Shown piece after piece: positions 23,142 through 32,612 of a stretch of 64,000 nt of DNA (within the stretch, counting starts at the first letter, position 1; each line of letters begins with the position of its first letter). The notes beneath the pieces were generated by a model, which saw only the letters and a program-made list of their open reading frames with translations, was not told where the DNA came from and searched no databases. This DNA comes from Symbiodinium sp. CCMP2592 (Eukaryota; Sar; Dinophyceae; Suessiales; Symbiodiniaceae). The DNA is taken from NCBI GenBank assembly GCA_905221615.1, contig CAJNDT010006023.1, positions 294,810 to 358,809 on the forward strand. Reading direction: 5' to 3'. A program made the translations under genes and the position numbers.

Positions 23142-23917
23142 CGGCTTCGGCTTCGGCTGCGAGGGAAAGGTCCGCGTTCACGGACCCGGGCCAAGGCCCC
23201 CCTCTCCCCACTTCGTTGGTGGAAGAAAGGGCTTTGGGGTCGTTGGTAGGCGATTGCTTTCAGCAGTCGGCTTGAGTGGTAGAGTGCGTCTGTCAGTCAA
23301 CCCGAACCCTTTACACTAACGCGCATCCCGGCCTCATCTCCGCGCCCTCTTAGGCAAGTCCTTAGACCCTCGACAGACGCAATCCCCCCACAGTAACCAA
23401 CGGAATGTAGTCGTCCCCCTGTAGCAAAAGCAACTAAGGACCGAGCCGAAATAAGAACATAACACACGGTTGGGTGGACGATCTACAGGTTAGCACTGGT
23501 GACTGCTGTTGAGCGATCGGATCCCCCGCCCTGGTTGGTAACAACAAGGAAAAACACAAACCGTGCAGGTAACGAAGACGGCGGGTTCACCTGCTAGGGA
23601 GGCTTTGTAGCAAGCGGTAGCAGTCGGGAAATTGGGTCCCCCCTATTAGGATCCCCCACGGCACTTAAAGACTCGAAATTGCTTACATGAGAAGGTTCGC
23701 CAGCACTTACAGGCTGGTTCCCCCCCAGGTATGAAATCCCAAATAAGCTTTCTGTTCAAAAGCTGAATTTTGCAGTGGGTGCAAAAGGGGGCGTGAGGCC
23801 CCAGGTCGGCAGTAGGTTTAATGGCTCCAGCGGCCCGTCATGAATTAGGCTTGGCTTCGCAAGCGAAGAAACTCCCCTCTCACTTCACGCTCACTGCTGG
23901 TAGTCCACGGTGTGCTC

Positions 23918-24997
23918 TCACTTTGTGTGTTCTCCGTCGCCCCCACGTGTCAGCCGGTGGCATTGCATGTGCTGCTGCACTTGTTGCACTTGCCACTGCA
24001 TATTAGGGGTCAGTCGCACACTTTTTCCCCCAGGTGTGCCTTCCGGTTCATTCGGTCTCATTGCACCCAAGCGGCTCTTGTGTGGTGGCTCTCCTTCCGG
24101 CTCACTCGGCTTGTGCCACCCTGGCACACGTGGTAGTTCGCCAGGTTCCTGGTCCCCCTCCTCGTTGGCGCTGTCCCTAGCTTCCGCGCTCATCGGTGTA
24201 GCACTCCCCCAGTCAACTTCTTCGCTTGGTTCCGGCTCTCTTCGCTGTGCTTCTTCCTGTAAGTTGGCTGTCGCTGCTCTTTGGGCTTTGTCGCCCGTCC
24301 TCCCCACCTTTCTCTCATCCGCTGGTTCCACTGCTTGCTTCTGTCGCGGTCTGGAAACGGCCTTCGATGAGCTGCTCCCCCCTTGGTTGGAGGTCGCTGT
24401 CTTCCGCTTCGCCTTGATCGAGCGGCGTATGCGGCGGGCCTTGCCCAGGAGTCTCTGGATCTCCCCCGGGAAGCGGATCATGTAGGCACGCGTCTCCTGG
24501 GCAACCTCCGGGAGGTATTTGTCGGCAATCCTTTCCAACTTGTCGGCCTGTTTGGCTGTATTGCATCTGGCTTTGTGCCTTTTGTAGAACTGGTTGTACT
24601 CATCGTTCTCCCCTCTGGTCAAGGGCTTCCCAGAGAGGGCATGGCACCATCCCCCACCTTCGTGGTTTCTGACTACGTCACGGTTCGCCCATTTGTCGAG
24701 CGGTCCGGGCAGGTAGTGCAACGCAATCCCCCCACGAGTCACGTAGGCTGTCATTTGCTCGAAGGGTACCTGCGGTCGTCTGCTGCGGTCATGGCGTTCC
24801 CCTTCTCCTTGTTGTGGCTGGCTTGCTGTGGCTCTGTCATTGGACCACACTACTGGTATATTCCCCCGTGCTTCCGATCCGAAAAACCGGCATTGGGGAT
24901 CGGAGCGCTCATGCACCTTTCGCATGCCTGGTTGACATAGTCCTCCGCCTTCTCTGCAAATTCTGCAGATTTTCTTGCCTCCCCCACGCTTTCCCAT
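23918..24997 (-). CDS. E0 ORF, Cys-rich start and basic/acidic body, unknown
   Basis: About 360 codons, first ATG at 24997; the frame is open some 45 nt further upstream. N-terminus: KKICRICREGGGLC and DPQC form a possible zinc-binding cluster. Residues about 85-190 look folded (YVTRGGIALHYLPGPLDKW and EYNQFYKRHKARCNTAKQAD). The C-terminal half is charged and low-complexity, rich in Glu, Pro and Arg. In sense RNA it follows the spliced leader by about 420 nt. It resembles no RT, integrase or capsid family I know and is not obviously related to the E2 ORFs. Frequent C5-C8 runs on the plus strand (for example 24376, 24473) give Gly/Gly or Gly/Glu codons. Confidence 0.5.
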   Translation of the reverse strand: MGKRGGGKKICRICREGGGLCQPGMRKVHERSDPQCRFFGSEARGNIPVVWSNDRATASQPQQGEGERHDRSRRPQVPFEQMTAYVTRGGIALHYLPGPLDKWANRDVVRNHEGGGWCHALSGKPLTRGENDEYNQFYKRHKARCNTAKQADKLERIADKYLPEVAQETRAYMIRFPGEIQRLLGKARRIRRSIKAKRKTATSNQGGSSSSKAVSRPRQKQAVEPADERKVGRTGDKAQRAATANLQEEAQRREPEPSEEVDWGSATPMSAEARDSANEEGDQEPGELPRVPGWHKPSEPEGEPPHKSRLGAMRPNEPEGTPGGKSVRLTPNMQWQVQQVQQHMQCHRLTRGGDGEHTK

Positions 24998-25028
24998 GAT
25001 CTTCACTAGCTTCTCGGCCTTGCCACAG

Positions 25029-25385
25029 TCACGACCTTCCGGAACTCAAAGTCCCCCGCCCAACGTAAGGGTTGGTCTCACGATGCTTGGTGGTCCTGTC
25101 CCGAATGCCGTTGGTGCAGTTCACGCCCCCCTTCGAGTCAGGCACGTACAGGAAGAGGCTCTTGCAGTCACGAGGTTGTCGGAGTGCAGGAAGTGTCACG
25201 TTCGTGCCGGTCACCTTTATGGCACGTTCCCTTGGAACTAACCTAGTTTCCTTAAGCGGTGTGGCGTCGGGTATGTGACTCAAGCACCGCTGGGGCAAGT
25301 GCGCAGGCTCCCCCAAGCTGGACAGCCTTGGGTTAACCCCGCACCTCCCCCCCCATGCAAGGAGGCGGCACACGCCTCCAAGCAA
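25029..25385 (-). CDS. Possible upstream ORF of E0
   Basis: An open frame of about 118 codons begins 11 nt downstream of the spliced-leader relic, without a strong ATG. The C-terminal half (KSLFLYVPDSKGGVNC, then NPYVGRGTL) looks protein-like, the N-terminal half less so. It might be a 5' coding piece or simply UTR. Confidence 0.25.
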   Translation of the reverse strand: MLGGVCRLLAWGGRCGVNPRLSSLGEPAHLPQRCLSHIPDATPLKETRLVPRERAIKVTGTNVTLPALRQPRDCKSLFLYVPDSKGGVNCTNGIRDRTTKHRETNPYVGRGTLSSGRS

Positions 25386-25395
25386 AGGCGCAGCA

Positions 25396-25410
25396 CTTGA
25401 GCCAAAATGG

Positions 25411-25414
<4 letters not shown>
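25396..25414 (-). other. Dinoflagellate spliced-leader relic (19 of 22 nt)
   Basis: Minus strand reads GTAGCCATTTTGGCTCAAG, identical to the 3' 19 nt of the 22-nt DinoSL; the first three positions are replaced by GA repeat. It marks the 5' end of a trans-spliced RNA that was copied back into the genome. Confidence 0.95.
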
Positions 25415-25471
<57 letters not shown>

Positions 25472-25548
25472 TCACTTCACTTCACTTCACTTCACTTCAC
25501 TGCACTTCACTTCACTGCACTTCACTTCACTGCACTTCACTTCACTTC

Positions 25549-25584
<36 letters not shown>

Positions 25585-25642
25585 TGCACTCGGACAAGGC
25601 GCCGCGGCGCCCGCGCGCAAGCGCGCACCGGTCTTGAAGGTC

Positions 25643-25692
<50 letters not shown>

Positions 25693-25700
25693 CTTGCACG
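25415..25700. repeat. (GA)n / (GTGAA)n tail of E1
   Basis: On the plus strand: (CT)n 25415-25468, (CACTT/CACTG)n 25469-25553, (CT)n 25554-25580, a GC-rich 60-nt insert, then (CT)n to about 25690. The same mixture of CACTT repeats and CT tracts ends E2 at 38563-38700. Confidence 0.85.
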
Positions 25701-26180
25701 CAGCCAGAAGCAGGTTCAGTCAACCTACCTCGCGCACGAGTGCGCACTGGACATCGAGGGTTGTGTTGACCCCCGTTGTAGGTGCGAGGCTCTGGCCTGT
25801 TCCGGCACATCCCCCCTTTACTGACCCTGTACTTTATCCAAATTGACCCCCGGCCTCGAGCCTCATCATCATCGGATCCGTGTTGGTTCCGTTTTTAGTT
25901 GGGAATTGCAGGCAACTGTACCCCCGCATAGGTTCCCTTTGTAAAAAGGAGGGGCGAGCTCCCCCGGTTACAGCTCAGGACTACGCACAACACGACAAGA
26001 CACACTGTATTGCGAAAGAGCACTGTGCAGCATGAACTGAGGCCCCGGCGAAACAACACGACTAGTTTGGTTACAGAACATGCCCCCGTGTGTCTCACGC
26101 TTTCTACGACCCTGCTGGCAGCTTCGGCACCCTCATCAAAAACAAGCCTTCGCACTCACTAGCTGTACCTATATGCTCAG

Positions 26181-27254
26181 TTACCACTCGTCAGGGTGCC
26201 GGAACCCCCCTTGGTCATCGTAGAACATCGCATGCATACGGCGTCGTCTGTGGCTGCTGGCGCTCAGTTGGTCTTCCGGTCGGTCAGCACTCTCGGCATC
26301 GAGTTCGGTGTCCCCCCGTTGTTGGCGTTGTGCTGCTAGCGCGGCCTGCAGTTCCTGTTCTTCTTGTCTTTCCATGTCCTCCATGACTGAGAGCAGTTCA
26401 GCATCCGTCGGCCCCCCTTCTTCTGGTTCCGAAGGTTGGCTGCGACCAGCATTCTCTCGGTCGTCCTCCGGGATGCTACCGCTCCACTGTGCGGCATGTA
26501 GCGGCGGCACCCATGGCACTGTCTCCTGTTGCGACCACTGCGTTGTGGTCCCCCCTGGCTGCACTTCTGAGGTAGTTGCCAGGAGCGGGATTGTTGGCTG
26601 TCCCCCTGGCGGACCAAAGAGTGGCCCCCCTTGGCTTCCTTCCTCCGTGGTTTGCGTGTCCACGGCAATGGGGTTGTCGAGGAACGCCACAACTGCTGCT
26701 ATGGCCGTCGTCACTGCTCCCCCATTGTCTGCCAGGAACGGGACGATGCCCCTGATATCCCTCAGGATCATGCGCAGTTGTTCCTGGGCGGTCCCCACTC
26801 TGCATGGTGGCGTTTCGACTCCGCCTTCGTCAAGCCCCTGAACATCGGCCGGGTGCACGAAGTTGAGGACGTCCAGCTCGTCGTGTAGGTCTTCGGCTTC
26901 TTGCAGGAGTAGGCTGAGGGTATGTCCCCAGCTTGTGGACCTCCAGTCAAACTCTCCTTGCACCGCCTCCCCCAGTGCGGCTTCCACTGCTTGCTGGGCT
27001 TGCCCGATCCCCTCGTAGCTTGAGCTGATCTGGCTTCCCCCTTGTTGTTTGGTCATCCTCTCTAGGAAGATCTTGGCTGTGTCCAGGTAGGAGGCGATAA
27101 TTTCGAGGTCCAGTCGCACCTGGTGCTGGTTGACCCCGTTGTCGTCGTCTTCCTCAGCCAGGTCTTGTATACGCATGCGGGCCACCGTGACGTAGTTCAG
27201 GTAGCGTCGTCTTTTCGGGGGTGGTCCCAAGCACGTTGGAGCTTGGCTCCCCAT
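26181..27254 (-). CDS. E1 ORF, C-terminal part of third-ORF protein
   Basis: ATG at 27254 (MGSQAPTCLG). It aligns with the end of the E2 third ORF: PPKRRRYLNYVTVAR against GRKRRRDTTEFSEVAR, IVPFLADNGG against LLPFLADNDA, and VDTQTTEEGSQGG against VDSQGNAETQE. The region is helical and acidic, with a Gln/Glu-rich tail (QEEQELQAALAAQRQQ). In E2 the two parts are one frame; here the upstream ORF stops at 27272, overlapping this frame, so a frameshift or a stop/restart separates them. Function unknown. Confidence 0.6.
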   Translation of the reverse strand: MGSQAPTCLGPPPKRRRYLNYVTVARMRIQDLAEEDDDNGVNQHQVRLDLEIIASYLDTAKIFLERMTKQQGGSQISSSYEGIGQAQQAVEAALGEAVQGEFDWRSTSWGHTLSLLLQEAEDLHDELDVLNFVHPADVQGLDEGGVETPPCRVGTAQEQLRMILRDIRGIVPFLADNGGAVTTAIAAVVAFLDNPIAVDTQTTEEGSQGGPLFGPPGGQPTIPLLATTSEVQPGGTTTQWSQQETVPWVPPLHAAQWSGSIPEDDRENAGRSQPSEPEEGGPTDAELLSVMEDMERQEEQELQAALAAQRQQRGDTELDAESADRPEDQLSASSHRRRRMHAMFYDDQGGFRHPDEW

Positions 27255-27271
27255 TGCTGCCCCCCTGGCTG

Positions 27272-28587
27272 TCACTTCTCTTTCCTGTGGTTGTCCAGGG
27301 AGTCCACAGCATCTTCCACTGTGTGTCTCACCGCCGAACTCCCCTGGAGGCCATCAAGGATGTAGAGCAGTTGTCGCAGCCACAGGCGTATCATCGCTGC
27401 TTCGGTGGTCATGCGCCCCCGGCTGGCCGCATCTGCGGGGCGCTGCACTGTGCCATGGCTGTCTACGTTCTGCCCACTACTTGCGCTACCTGTACGTTGC
27501 ATGTAGACTACATGGTCGTCTTCTTCTCTGTCGTCCTCGGCACTGTCTGGCTGGTGTCTTCCTGGAGCTGTGGCTGGTGGTGTCGAGGGTGCCGGTGTGG
27601 GCGCCGCTGCCGGTGTGCCCCCCGCTGTGCTTGGGCCTGCTTGTTGTGTTGCGGGTTGTGCCCCCCCAGTGGTTCGCTGCTGGCTCGACGGTGGTTGTGG
27701 CAGGAGGCGGATGGCCATCAGTTCCCACTGCCCTGGTGGAAAGGTGGAGTGCCTTGGCGGGGGGCTGTGCACTATGCCAGCTTGGCGCATAAAGGCCCAG
27801 TCGTAGTAGTACTGGATGGCCGCCTTGGGAACCAGGTTACCTAGTTGCCACACCTTACGTGTGGGGTCCCACTCTAACACATATCCAGTGCCCGGTCGCA
27901 GGTCTGTCCCCGCTGGATCTTGTACTTGGCCTACAGCCGTGACTTGGAGGAGCCAGCGTTGGGGGCGTCCCCCCTGGATATCCCCCCAAGGGAAGAGTGC
28001 GAATGCCGTGTTGACTCCAATGTGGCCTGGTGGGTCTGCGCTGCGCTCTTTCCTCGTCTGGCGTGCTCTCATATAGCCCTTGCCGTGCTGCTGGTCGTAG
28101 TCTGGGGCTAGGGTGGAGCCCACATTGAGCACAATGCCCGCCCACACTCCGTGCGGCAACGCTCTGAGATGGAGTTGTGTGGTGGGTGCCAGTGGCAACT
28201 CCGGGGGAAAGGTCAGCGGCATTTTGCCCCCCCCGTACGCCAGCAACATGGTGTTGAGTGTCCCCTCCCATCGCCTTTTGCTGTCCTCCGGGGTCGCGGC
28301 TGCTGTGGTAGTGCTTCCTCCTCTGCGGCTGCGTGGGTCTTGCGGTGGCTGTGTGGCCGTGCGCTTCTGGTCTGCTTGCGGCTGTCTTGGGGGGATGCTT
28401 CCCCGTGGGAGGTAGCCTCTGTTCAGGAGTTCGGCCCAGTTGGTGTTGTCCCCCGCCGTGCTCGGGCTGGGCCGTGTTGTTGCTGGCCCCAGTCTGGTTC
28501 CCTTGGGCGAAGTGGGTCCCCTTGCTAGGATTCGGGCCCATTCTTCCTCGTCATCTTCTTCGCGGAGCCCCACGTGGTGCGCCACTT
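27272..28587 (-). CDS. E1 ORF, truncated middle part of third-ORF protein
   Basis: About 438 codons open from the recombinase-element border; the apparent ATG at 28594 is created inside that element. It aligns with E2 residues of about 590-1060: VGLREEDDEEEWARIL against VNLAEEDDEAEWEAAI, FPPELPLAPTTQLHLR against MPPELPVAPGTFLHLR, and AALQYYYDWAF-like against AAQQYFADWR. Between these are Pro/Thr/Gly-rich linkers. Conservation of the folded blocks despite diverged linkers suggests that both copies were under protein-level selection. Function unknown. Confidence 0.6.
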
Positions 28588-28687
28588 CGTACACTAGCTA
28601 GCGTATCCTCCCGCCACCTCCCTCTACACCTCCGGGGAGTACGTAGCAAGCCTAGCTTAAGCTAGCTGGCTTCACGCAGTAGCACGG
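28588..28687 (-). repeat. B2 repeat (100 bp)
   Basis: Identical by eye to B1 at 28929-29028. Outer 3' end of the element (sense), starting CGTACACTAGCTAGCG on the plus strand; contains several TAGC words. Confidence 0.9.
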
Positions 28688-28702
28688 GGTGGGTTGGGTG
28701 GG

Positions 28703-28929
28703 CACTCGAAATTTGCCCCCCAATAGCTGGGGGCCTTTCAGCACAATGGCCACGGAGTAGCACTGCTTCACTGGCCATGTGCAGACACTCTAGCAAACAG
28801 ACAAGCTTCGTTCTGTTTAGCTTCAGAGGAAAACCCCTTCGACGTTTTCTAGCGAAACACCTTCGATGTTTCCCAAAGGGATACTGGCGCTAGCATACAC
28901 TGTCGTACCTCGTCCCTCGGCACGAGTGC
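28703..28929 (-). repeat. A2 repeat (227 bp)
   Basis: Near-identical to A1 at 38336-38562 (one visible difference, ACTGG against ACCGG). It abuts B1 with one shared C at 28929, which would be the circle-junction equivalent. Confidence 0.9.
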
Positions 28930-29028
28930 GTACACTAGCTAGCGTATCCTCCCGCCACCTCCCTCTACACCTCCGGGGAGTACGTAGCAAGCCTAGCTTA
29001 AGCTAGCTGGCTTCACGCAGTAGCACGG
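28929..29028 (-). repeat. B1 repeat (100 bp)
   Basis: Inner copy of B2, between the RNase H ORF and A2. Confidence 0.9.
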
Positions 29029-29131
29029 ACAACACGAACTTCTCTCTTTTTAGCGTTGTGGCGAAGTCCCGCGTTAGCCCGGAGAAGAACTCTAGCCTTT
29101 GGCTAGCTAATCTCCTTGCGCAGCCGTAGGG

Positions 29132-29780
29132 CTACCAGGGACCTAGCTTACGGGCCTTCTTAGCGAACCTCGGAGCCTTCGGCTCTCCGGTCCTTTTCCT
29201 CACTCCTAGCTCTTGGAAGTAGCTAGCCGAGTGTTCGAGGAGACGGCCCAGCACGCGCCACTCTAGCTTCTCCCCCTCCAGGTTCACCCTGAAGTCCGGG
29301 GAGAAACTAGCGAAGTTCTCGTTCGTGAGATCGTCCGCTAGCTGGTTCAGATCCCTGCGGATCCACTGTAGCTGAAGCTCACAGTTCTTAGCGGAGAGTT
29401 CCTCTGCTAGCTCCATCAACACCAAGGTCGATGGGAACTTCGTCGTCATAGCCTTCTTCAGTAGCGCTTCGTTGGACTGGTTGTCAGTGTAGCCACGGAT
29501 GGCCACCTTGGAGGTCTTCTTAGCATCCCCTTCCGGGACCCAGAGCCTCACACCAACCAGAGTAGCCAGTAGCTCCAACGCGGCTATGACCTTGTTCGGG
29601 TCTCCTTTAGCGAAGGCCCAGGGGGCCCATTCCTTCTTCACCTCTAGCGAGAACCAGGGACCGTGGCAGCCGTCCACTAGCTCGAGGAAGCCCCCAATCC
29701 AGGCACGTCCATTCTCGGCTTTAGCGTCGGTGTAGAAGGAGAGCGGTGCCGCCCCGTCCAATAGCGAGGCCGGCTTCTGG
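29132..29780 (-). CDS. RNase H domain of the recombinase element
   Basis: Continuation of the polyprotein in another frame (+1 relative to the RT frame). Catalytic pattern of retroelement RNase H: SFYTDAK (Asp), ALELLATLVG (Glu), RGYTDNQSN (Asp), and LNQLADDLTN (closing Asp). About 40 residues follow, ending LGVRKRTGEPKAPRF. It removes the RNA strand of the RNA-DNA hybrid. The frame break at about 29780-29870 (after WERPFLTPGLRPF) either inactivates this copy or needs frameshifting. Codons show the element's GCTA bias, for example gag cta, ttc gct aaa, gag cta ctg gct act. Confidence 0.85.
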
Positions 29781-29831
29781 AGACGCCCCCCGCTTCCAGG
29801 CGGTCTGCTAGCCAGCCACAGAGGACGCGAA

Positions 29832-32309
29832 TCATCGTGGGTAGCGTGAGGAGCCCCAGCTTCCCCTGAACGGCCGAAGACCAGGCGTGAGGAAGGGGCG
29901 CTCCCAGTCTAGCGCCATGGAAGCGAACCCCAGGCGCCCTAGCCCTTGTGCGAAGGGCCGAGCCTCACACTTCCCATCTCGGACTAGCTTCCGTAGCCAT
30001 TCCACTAGCCAGTCGGTTCTCTTCTGAGACAGGCCTAGCCTCCAGGTGGAGTACTCGGTTTCCATGCCTAGCCACTCCACCCGAAATCCCCCCCTCGTCT
30101 TGGCCCACTTGAAGGGGTACCCAAGACTAGCGAGGAAGAGATAGCTTAGCGGGATCCCCATGCGTCCTCTAGCCCCTCGGCCCAAGGACTCGAGGTCGTC
30201 GGCATAGAGAAGCATGTCTAGCGGGAACGATGGCCCTAGCAGGTGGTATGTGAGTCGAAGCCCACACGCCGCTATGCGGGTCCACCAGTAGCTCGCACAT
30301 GATAGCCCGAAGGTCCCCACCAGATTAACGTAAACCGTCTGGCTGTCGGGGTCCCCCGGTGTAGCTTCCTCGGTGTCGATCTGACACCCTAGGTAGCCAT
30401 GCTCTCCTTCGGCATGTTTGTAGCGTCGGTGAGCTTTAGCGATGTCGCCCACCACGGAGAAGGCCACCTCGTTAGCGTCGATGTGCTCCCGAAGTAGCTG
30501 CTTCTTCTCCCTAGCTCCTGGGGCCCGGATCTTGTCCCTGCACTTAATGCGGTGGTTGACCCGGACCCCGTGGGTAGCATCGTGGATCATCCTCTTCTTT
30601 CCACTAGCTTCGTCCTCGACGATGACAGCTAGCGCGGCGATGGCTCGATGCTCGCCATAGCGGGCTTTGAACTCGCCTAGCGTCATCTTGACCATGAGGC
30701 CCTCCGCCACGTCCTCTTCGAACTTCTCCCTAGCGAACTCACGGTACTCCTCCACCGAGGAGTAGTTCGGGACCCAGGCTAGCGCCGCCTCCCAAGGGGC
30801 GTTCTCCAAGGGCCACTTTAGCTGTTCCTCGAAGACGTGGGGAGTGCGTGGTAGCGGGTCCCTCACCCCCACCGGTAGCCCCTCCTCGGCCTGGAGGAGG
30901 AAGTCCCTGTCGGGATCGCCGGCCGCGGTCAGTAGCGCCCGGATGAGGCGGAGGTATAGCGGCTGCCCCGGGGCCACCTTTAGCAGCTCCGGGTCTCCCA
31001 GGTCATTAGCTTCCAGCCACTCTTTCCAGATCAAGCGTAGCTGCTCCTGGAGATCTTCGGAGCTAGCTAGGGCACAGCCCGTGGCCCCCCCGGCAGCCAT
31101 GCGGAAGGCTTCCTTCTCTAGCTCCGCTTCCGAACCTATCTTAGCGAGGATCACCTCCATCATTTTCTCCCGTAGCCAGTCCCAGTTGGGACCTTCGGCG
31201 TAGCTGCGGGTAGCGTGGGGCCAGCGTCCTGGGGAGCAGAAACCCCCACCATCATGGTAGCTCTTGTTGCCACCTAGCTGTTGGCAGGTCCTTGGTGGCC
31301 CTGAACCCCCTAGCACTCGCGGACCCTCCGGCTCACAGGTCGGGAAGGTCTCGGGTAGCGGGCACTCCGGCCTAGCGCCACCCCCCTCCCCCTGGGCAGC
31401 GGTAGCAGGGTGCTGGCAGGAGTCCAGAATCAGGGTAGCCAGCCACTGGCACATCAACTTCTCGGAACCTGAGGTCTTGAAGGGGCCCTTAGCGGGGCGC
31501 TTGAACATGCGGCCCAAGGTAGCAGCAGAAGGCAGCGGTCCTGTGTAGCAGCCCTTTTTGTCATAGCATGGCAGGCCTTCGTGTACGAAGTCTGGCATAG
31601 CAGAAGAGCATTTTAGCAGCAGCCGCGTCGGCTTAGCGTATGGCGTACCAAAACTAGCCTGGTGGAAGGCCACGGTCCGTAGCCCCTTTTGCAGAAGGTC
31701 GGCTAGCGGCGGCCACTGCCACATAGAAGCCGGCCGTGTCCCTTGATGCGGGCCCTTAGCGAGGGCCCCAAGGTCCTCGGGCTGCTCCATGGCAAGGAAG
31801 GTAGCTGCACCGTCGGCCACGAGGGTAGCGACCGCAAAGCTGAAATCCGCAAAAATGTTGCCCAGGATAGCGCGGTCTCGCTCTGCAGGTGTTAGCGTTT
31901 CCAGACCTCGGGGAAACTCGTAGCTGCGCACCGGGCGGGGCCCTTGAAAGTTAGCCCAAGGCGCTCTGGAGAAGCTAGCGCACGGCGGGGAGAGCACCAC
32001 CGCATCGAACTCCTTGCTAGCGATCCGGTCCAGGTAGCTTTGCCGAATCTTGGGCTGACTGAGGTCGTATTTAGCGTGCCGTAGCAGGTCGACACACTCG
32101 ACCCTCACGTCTTTGTCGAACTCTGCTGCTAGCTGGTGCAAACACTGCGCCACATCTAGCCGGCGCGAGGTACCCGAGAAGAGGTAGAGCACCCGTAGCG
32201 GCTTTGTGTGCGTAGCGGCCGGCTTCGCTGGCGTAGCAGCCAGTGGGTCTGGCGTAGCTTCCCCCCCCGGGGGGGTCACAGGCACTGAGGGCGCAGCCGC
32301 CGTAGCGGG
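29832..32309 (-). CDS. Cytosine-methyltransferase-like / reverse transcriptase polyprotein
   Basis: ORF of about 825 codons, open from the UGA at 32310. Residues about 30-230: class I methyltransferase fold resembling C5-cytosine enzymes, with LYLFSGTSRR (SAM-binding strand), LSPPCASFS (Pro-Cys catalytic-type motif) and MEQPEDL in place of the usual ENV. Then a linker and RT: VIVEDEASGKKRMIHDAT, VVGDIAKAHRRY (motif A Asp), GTFGLSCASYWW (motif B region), LLYADDLESL (YADD, motif C) and FKWAKTRGG with VEWLGM (motifs D-E). The RT type matches DIRS-like elements, which usually carry an adenine-methylase-like domain after RT; here the domain precedes RT and is of the cytosine type. Capture of cytosine methyltransferases by dinoflagellate retrotransposons has been published. 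Activity of this copy is not assured. Confidence 0.85.
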   Translation of the reverse strand, partial: PATAAAPSVPVTPPGGEATPDPLAATPAKPAATHTKPLRVLYLFSGTSRRLDVAQCLHQLAAEFDKDVRVECVDLLRHAKYDLSQPKIRQSYLDRIASKEFDAVVLSPPCASFSRAPWANFQGPRPVRSYEFPRGLETLTPAERDRAILGNIFADFSFAVATLVADGAATFLAMEQPEDLGALAKGPHQGTRPASMWQWPPLADLLQKGLRTVAFHQASFGTPYAKPTRLLLKCSSAMPDFVHEGLPCYDKKGCYTGPLPSAATLGRMFKRPAKGPFKTSGSEKLMCQWLATLILDSCQHPATAAQGEGGGARPECPLPETFPTCEPEGPRVLGGSGPPRTCQQLGGNKSYHDGGGFCSPGRWPHATRSYAEGPNWDWLREKMMEVILAKIGSEAELEKEAFRMAAGGATGCALASSEDLQEQLRLIWKEWLEANDLGDPELLKVAPGQPLYLRLIRALLTAAGDPDRDFLLQAEEGLPVGVRDPLPRTPHVFEEQLKWPLENAPWEAALAWVPNYSSVEEYREFAREKFEEDVAEGLMVKMTLGEFKARYGEHRAIAALAVIVEDEASGKKRMIHDATHGVRVNHRIKCRDKIRAPGAREKKQLLREHIDANEVAFSVVGDIAKAHRRYKHAEGEHGYLGCQIDTEEATPGDPDSQTVYVNLVGTFGLSCASYWWTRIAACGLRLTYHLLGPSFPLDMLLYADDLESLGRGARGRMGIPLSYLFLASLGYPFKWAKTRGGFRVEWLGMETEYSTWRLGLSQKRTDWLVEWLRKLVRDGKCEARPFAQGLGRLGFASMALDWERPFLTPGLRPFRGSWGSSRYPR

Positions 32310-32312
32310 TCA
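32310..32312 (-). promoter_or_regulatory. In-frame UGA between zinc-finger ORF and pol
   Basis: The zinc-finger ORF stops at UGA (context AAC UGA CCC) and the same frame continues without stop into the methyltransferase/RT ORF. The layout is that of a readthrough Gag-Pol junction; no start codon is required for pol. Confidence 0.45.
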
Positions 32313-32612
32313 GTTGGAGGGCTTATCCTCCTTAGCGGCCTCCGTTTGCTTGGTGGGGCACTTCGTAGCTGGGTGCTTGCCGAAGCATAGCGAGCAAACG
32401 TGCTCGAAATGGCACTTGTTGCCATTCTTGCATCCCTTGGCATTGTAGCGGAAGCAGATGGGCTTCCCCTGCGGGGTGCGATCGGCACCCAGGCGCTTCT
32501 TAGCTTTGCCCCCCTTGGGGGGGGCGTCTTTGCCTTTGCCCTTCCCCTTGGGGGTCTTAGCAGGCCGCTCCTCCGTCCAGGTCCAGGGCTGCGGCCGCTT
32601 AGCATGGAGGGC
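32310..32612 (-). CDS. Nucleocapsid-like CCCH finger plus zinc knuckle
   Basis: About 100 codons: a Lys/Gly-rich basic stretch (TPKGKGKGKDAPP), then ICFRYNAKGCKNGNKCHFEH (CCCH finger, C-x7-C-x5-C-x3-H) and CSLCFGKHPATKC (C-x2-C-x3-H-x4-C, one residue shorter than the canonical retroviral knuckle). Such fingers bind the element RNA in Gag. It overlaps the preceding Gag-like ORF by about 13 nt in the +1 frame, and the overlap contains CTAAGC; a +1 frameshift there would fuse them. No own ATG at the ORF start, which supports fusion by frameshift or an indel in this copy. Confidence 0.75.
   Translation of the reverse strand, partial: ALHAKRPQPWTWTEERPAKTPKGKGKGKDAPPKGGKAKKRLGADRTPQGKPICFRYNAKGCKNGNKCHFEHVCSLCFGKHPATKCPTKQTEAAKEDKPSN

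Larger units (their letters stand above)
22915..25414 (-). mobile_element. Retroelement unit E0 (sense minus), starts with spliced-leader relic
   Basis: The 5' end (sense) is the spliced-leader relic at 25396-25414. The body contains the ORF at 23918-24997. The 3' part shares the word CCCTTTACACTAAC (about 23309) with the 3' region of E2 (38823) and, in diverged form, E1 (25812). The 3' end is taken as one of two (CT)n tracts on the plus strand, 23080-23140 or 22917-22936; which one is unclear. No reverse transcriptase is present, so the unit is non-autonomous or a processed transcript. Confidence 0.6.
25415..28587 (-). mobile_element. Retroelement unit E1, 5'-truncated relative of E2
   Basis: Contains two ORFs (28587-27272 and 27254-26181) that together match the C-terminal half of the E2 third ORF, then a 3' region with CCCCTTTACTGACC (25811) and the (GTGAA)n/(GA)n tail. 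Its 5' part is missing: the ORF begins in mid-protein exactly where the tyrosine-recombinase element ends (28588). E2 does not supply the missing part on the far side, as it carries its own complete copy. Confidence 0.7.

Noticed and set aside
25407-25637. Ser/Leu and Phe/Thr/Ser repeat proteins
   Set aside because: Translations of CT and CACTT microsatellites.
28588-28594. ATG at 28594 as the natural start of the E1 ORF
   Set aside because: The codon lies inside the B2 repeat of the inserted element; the ORF is truncated, not started, there.
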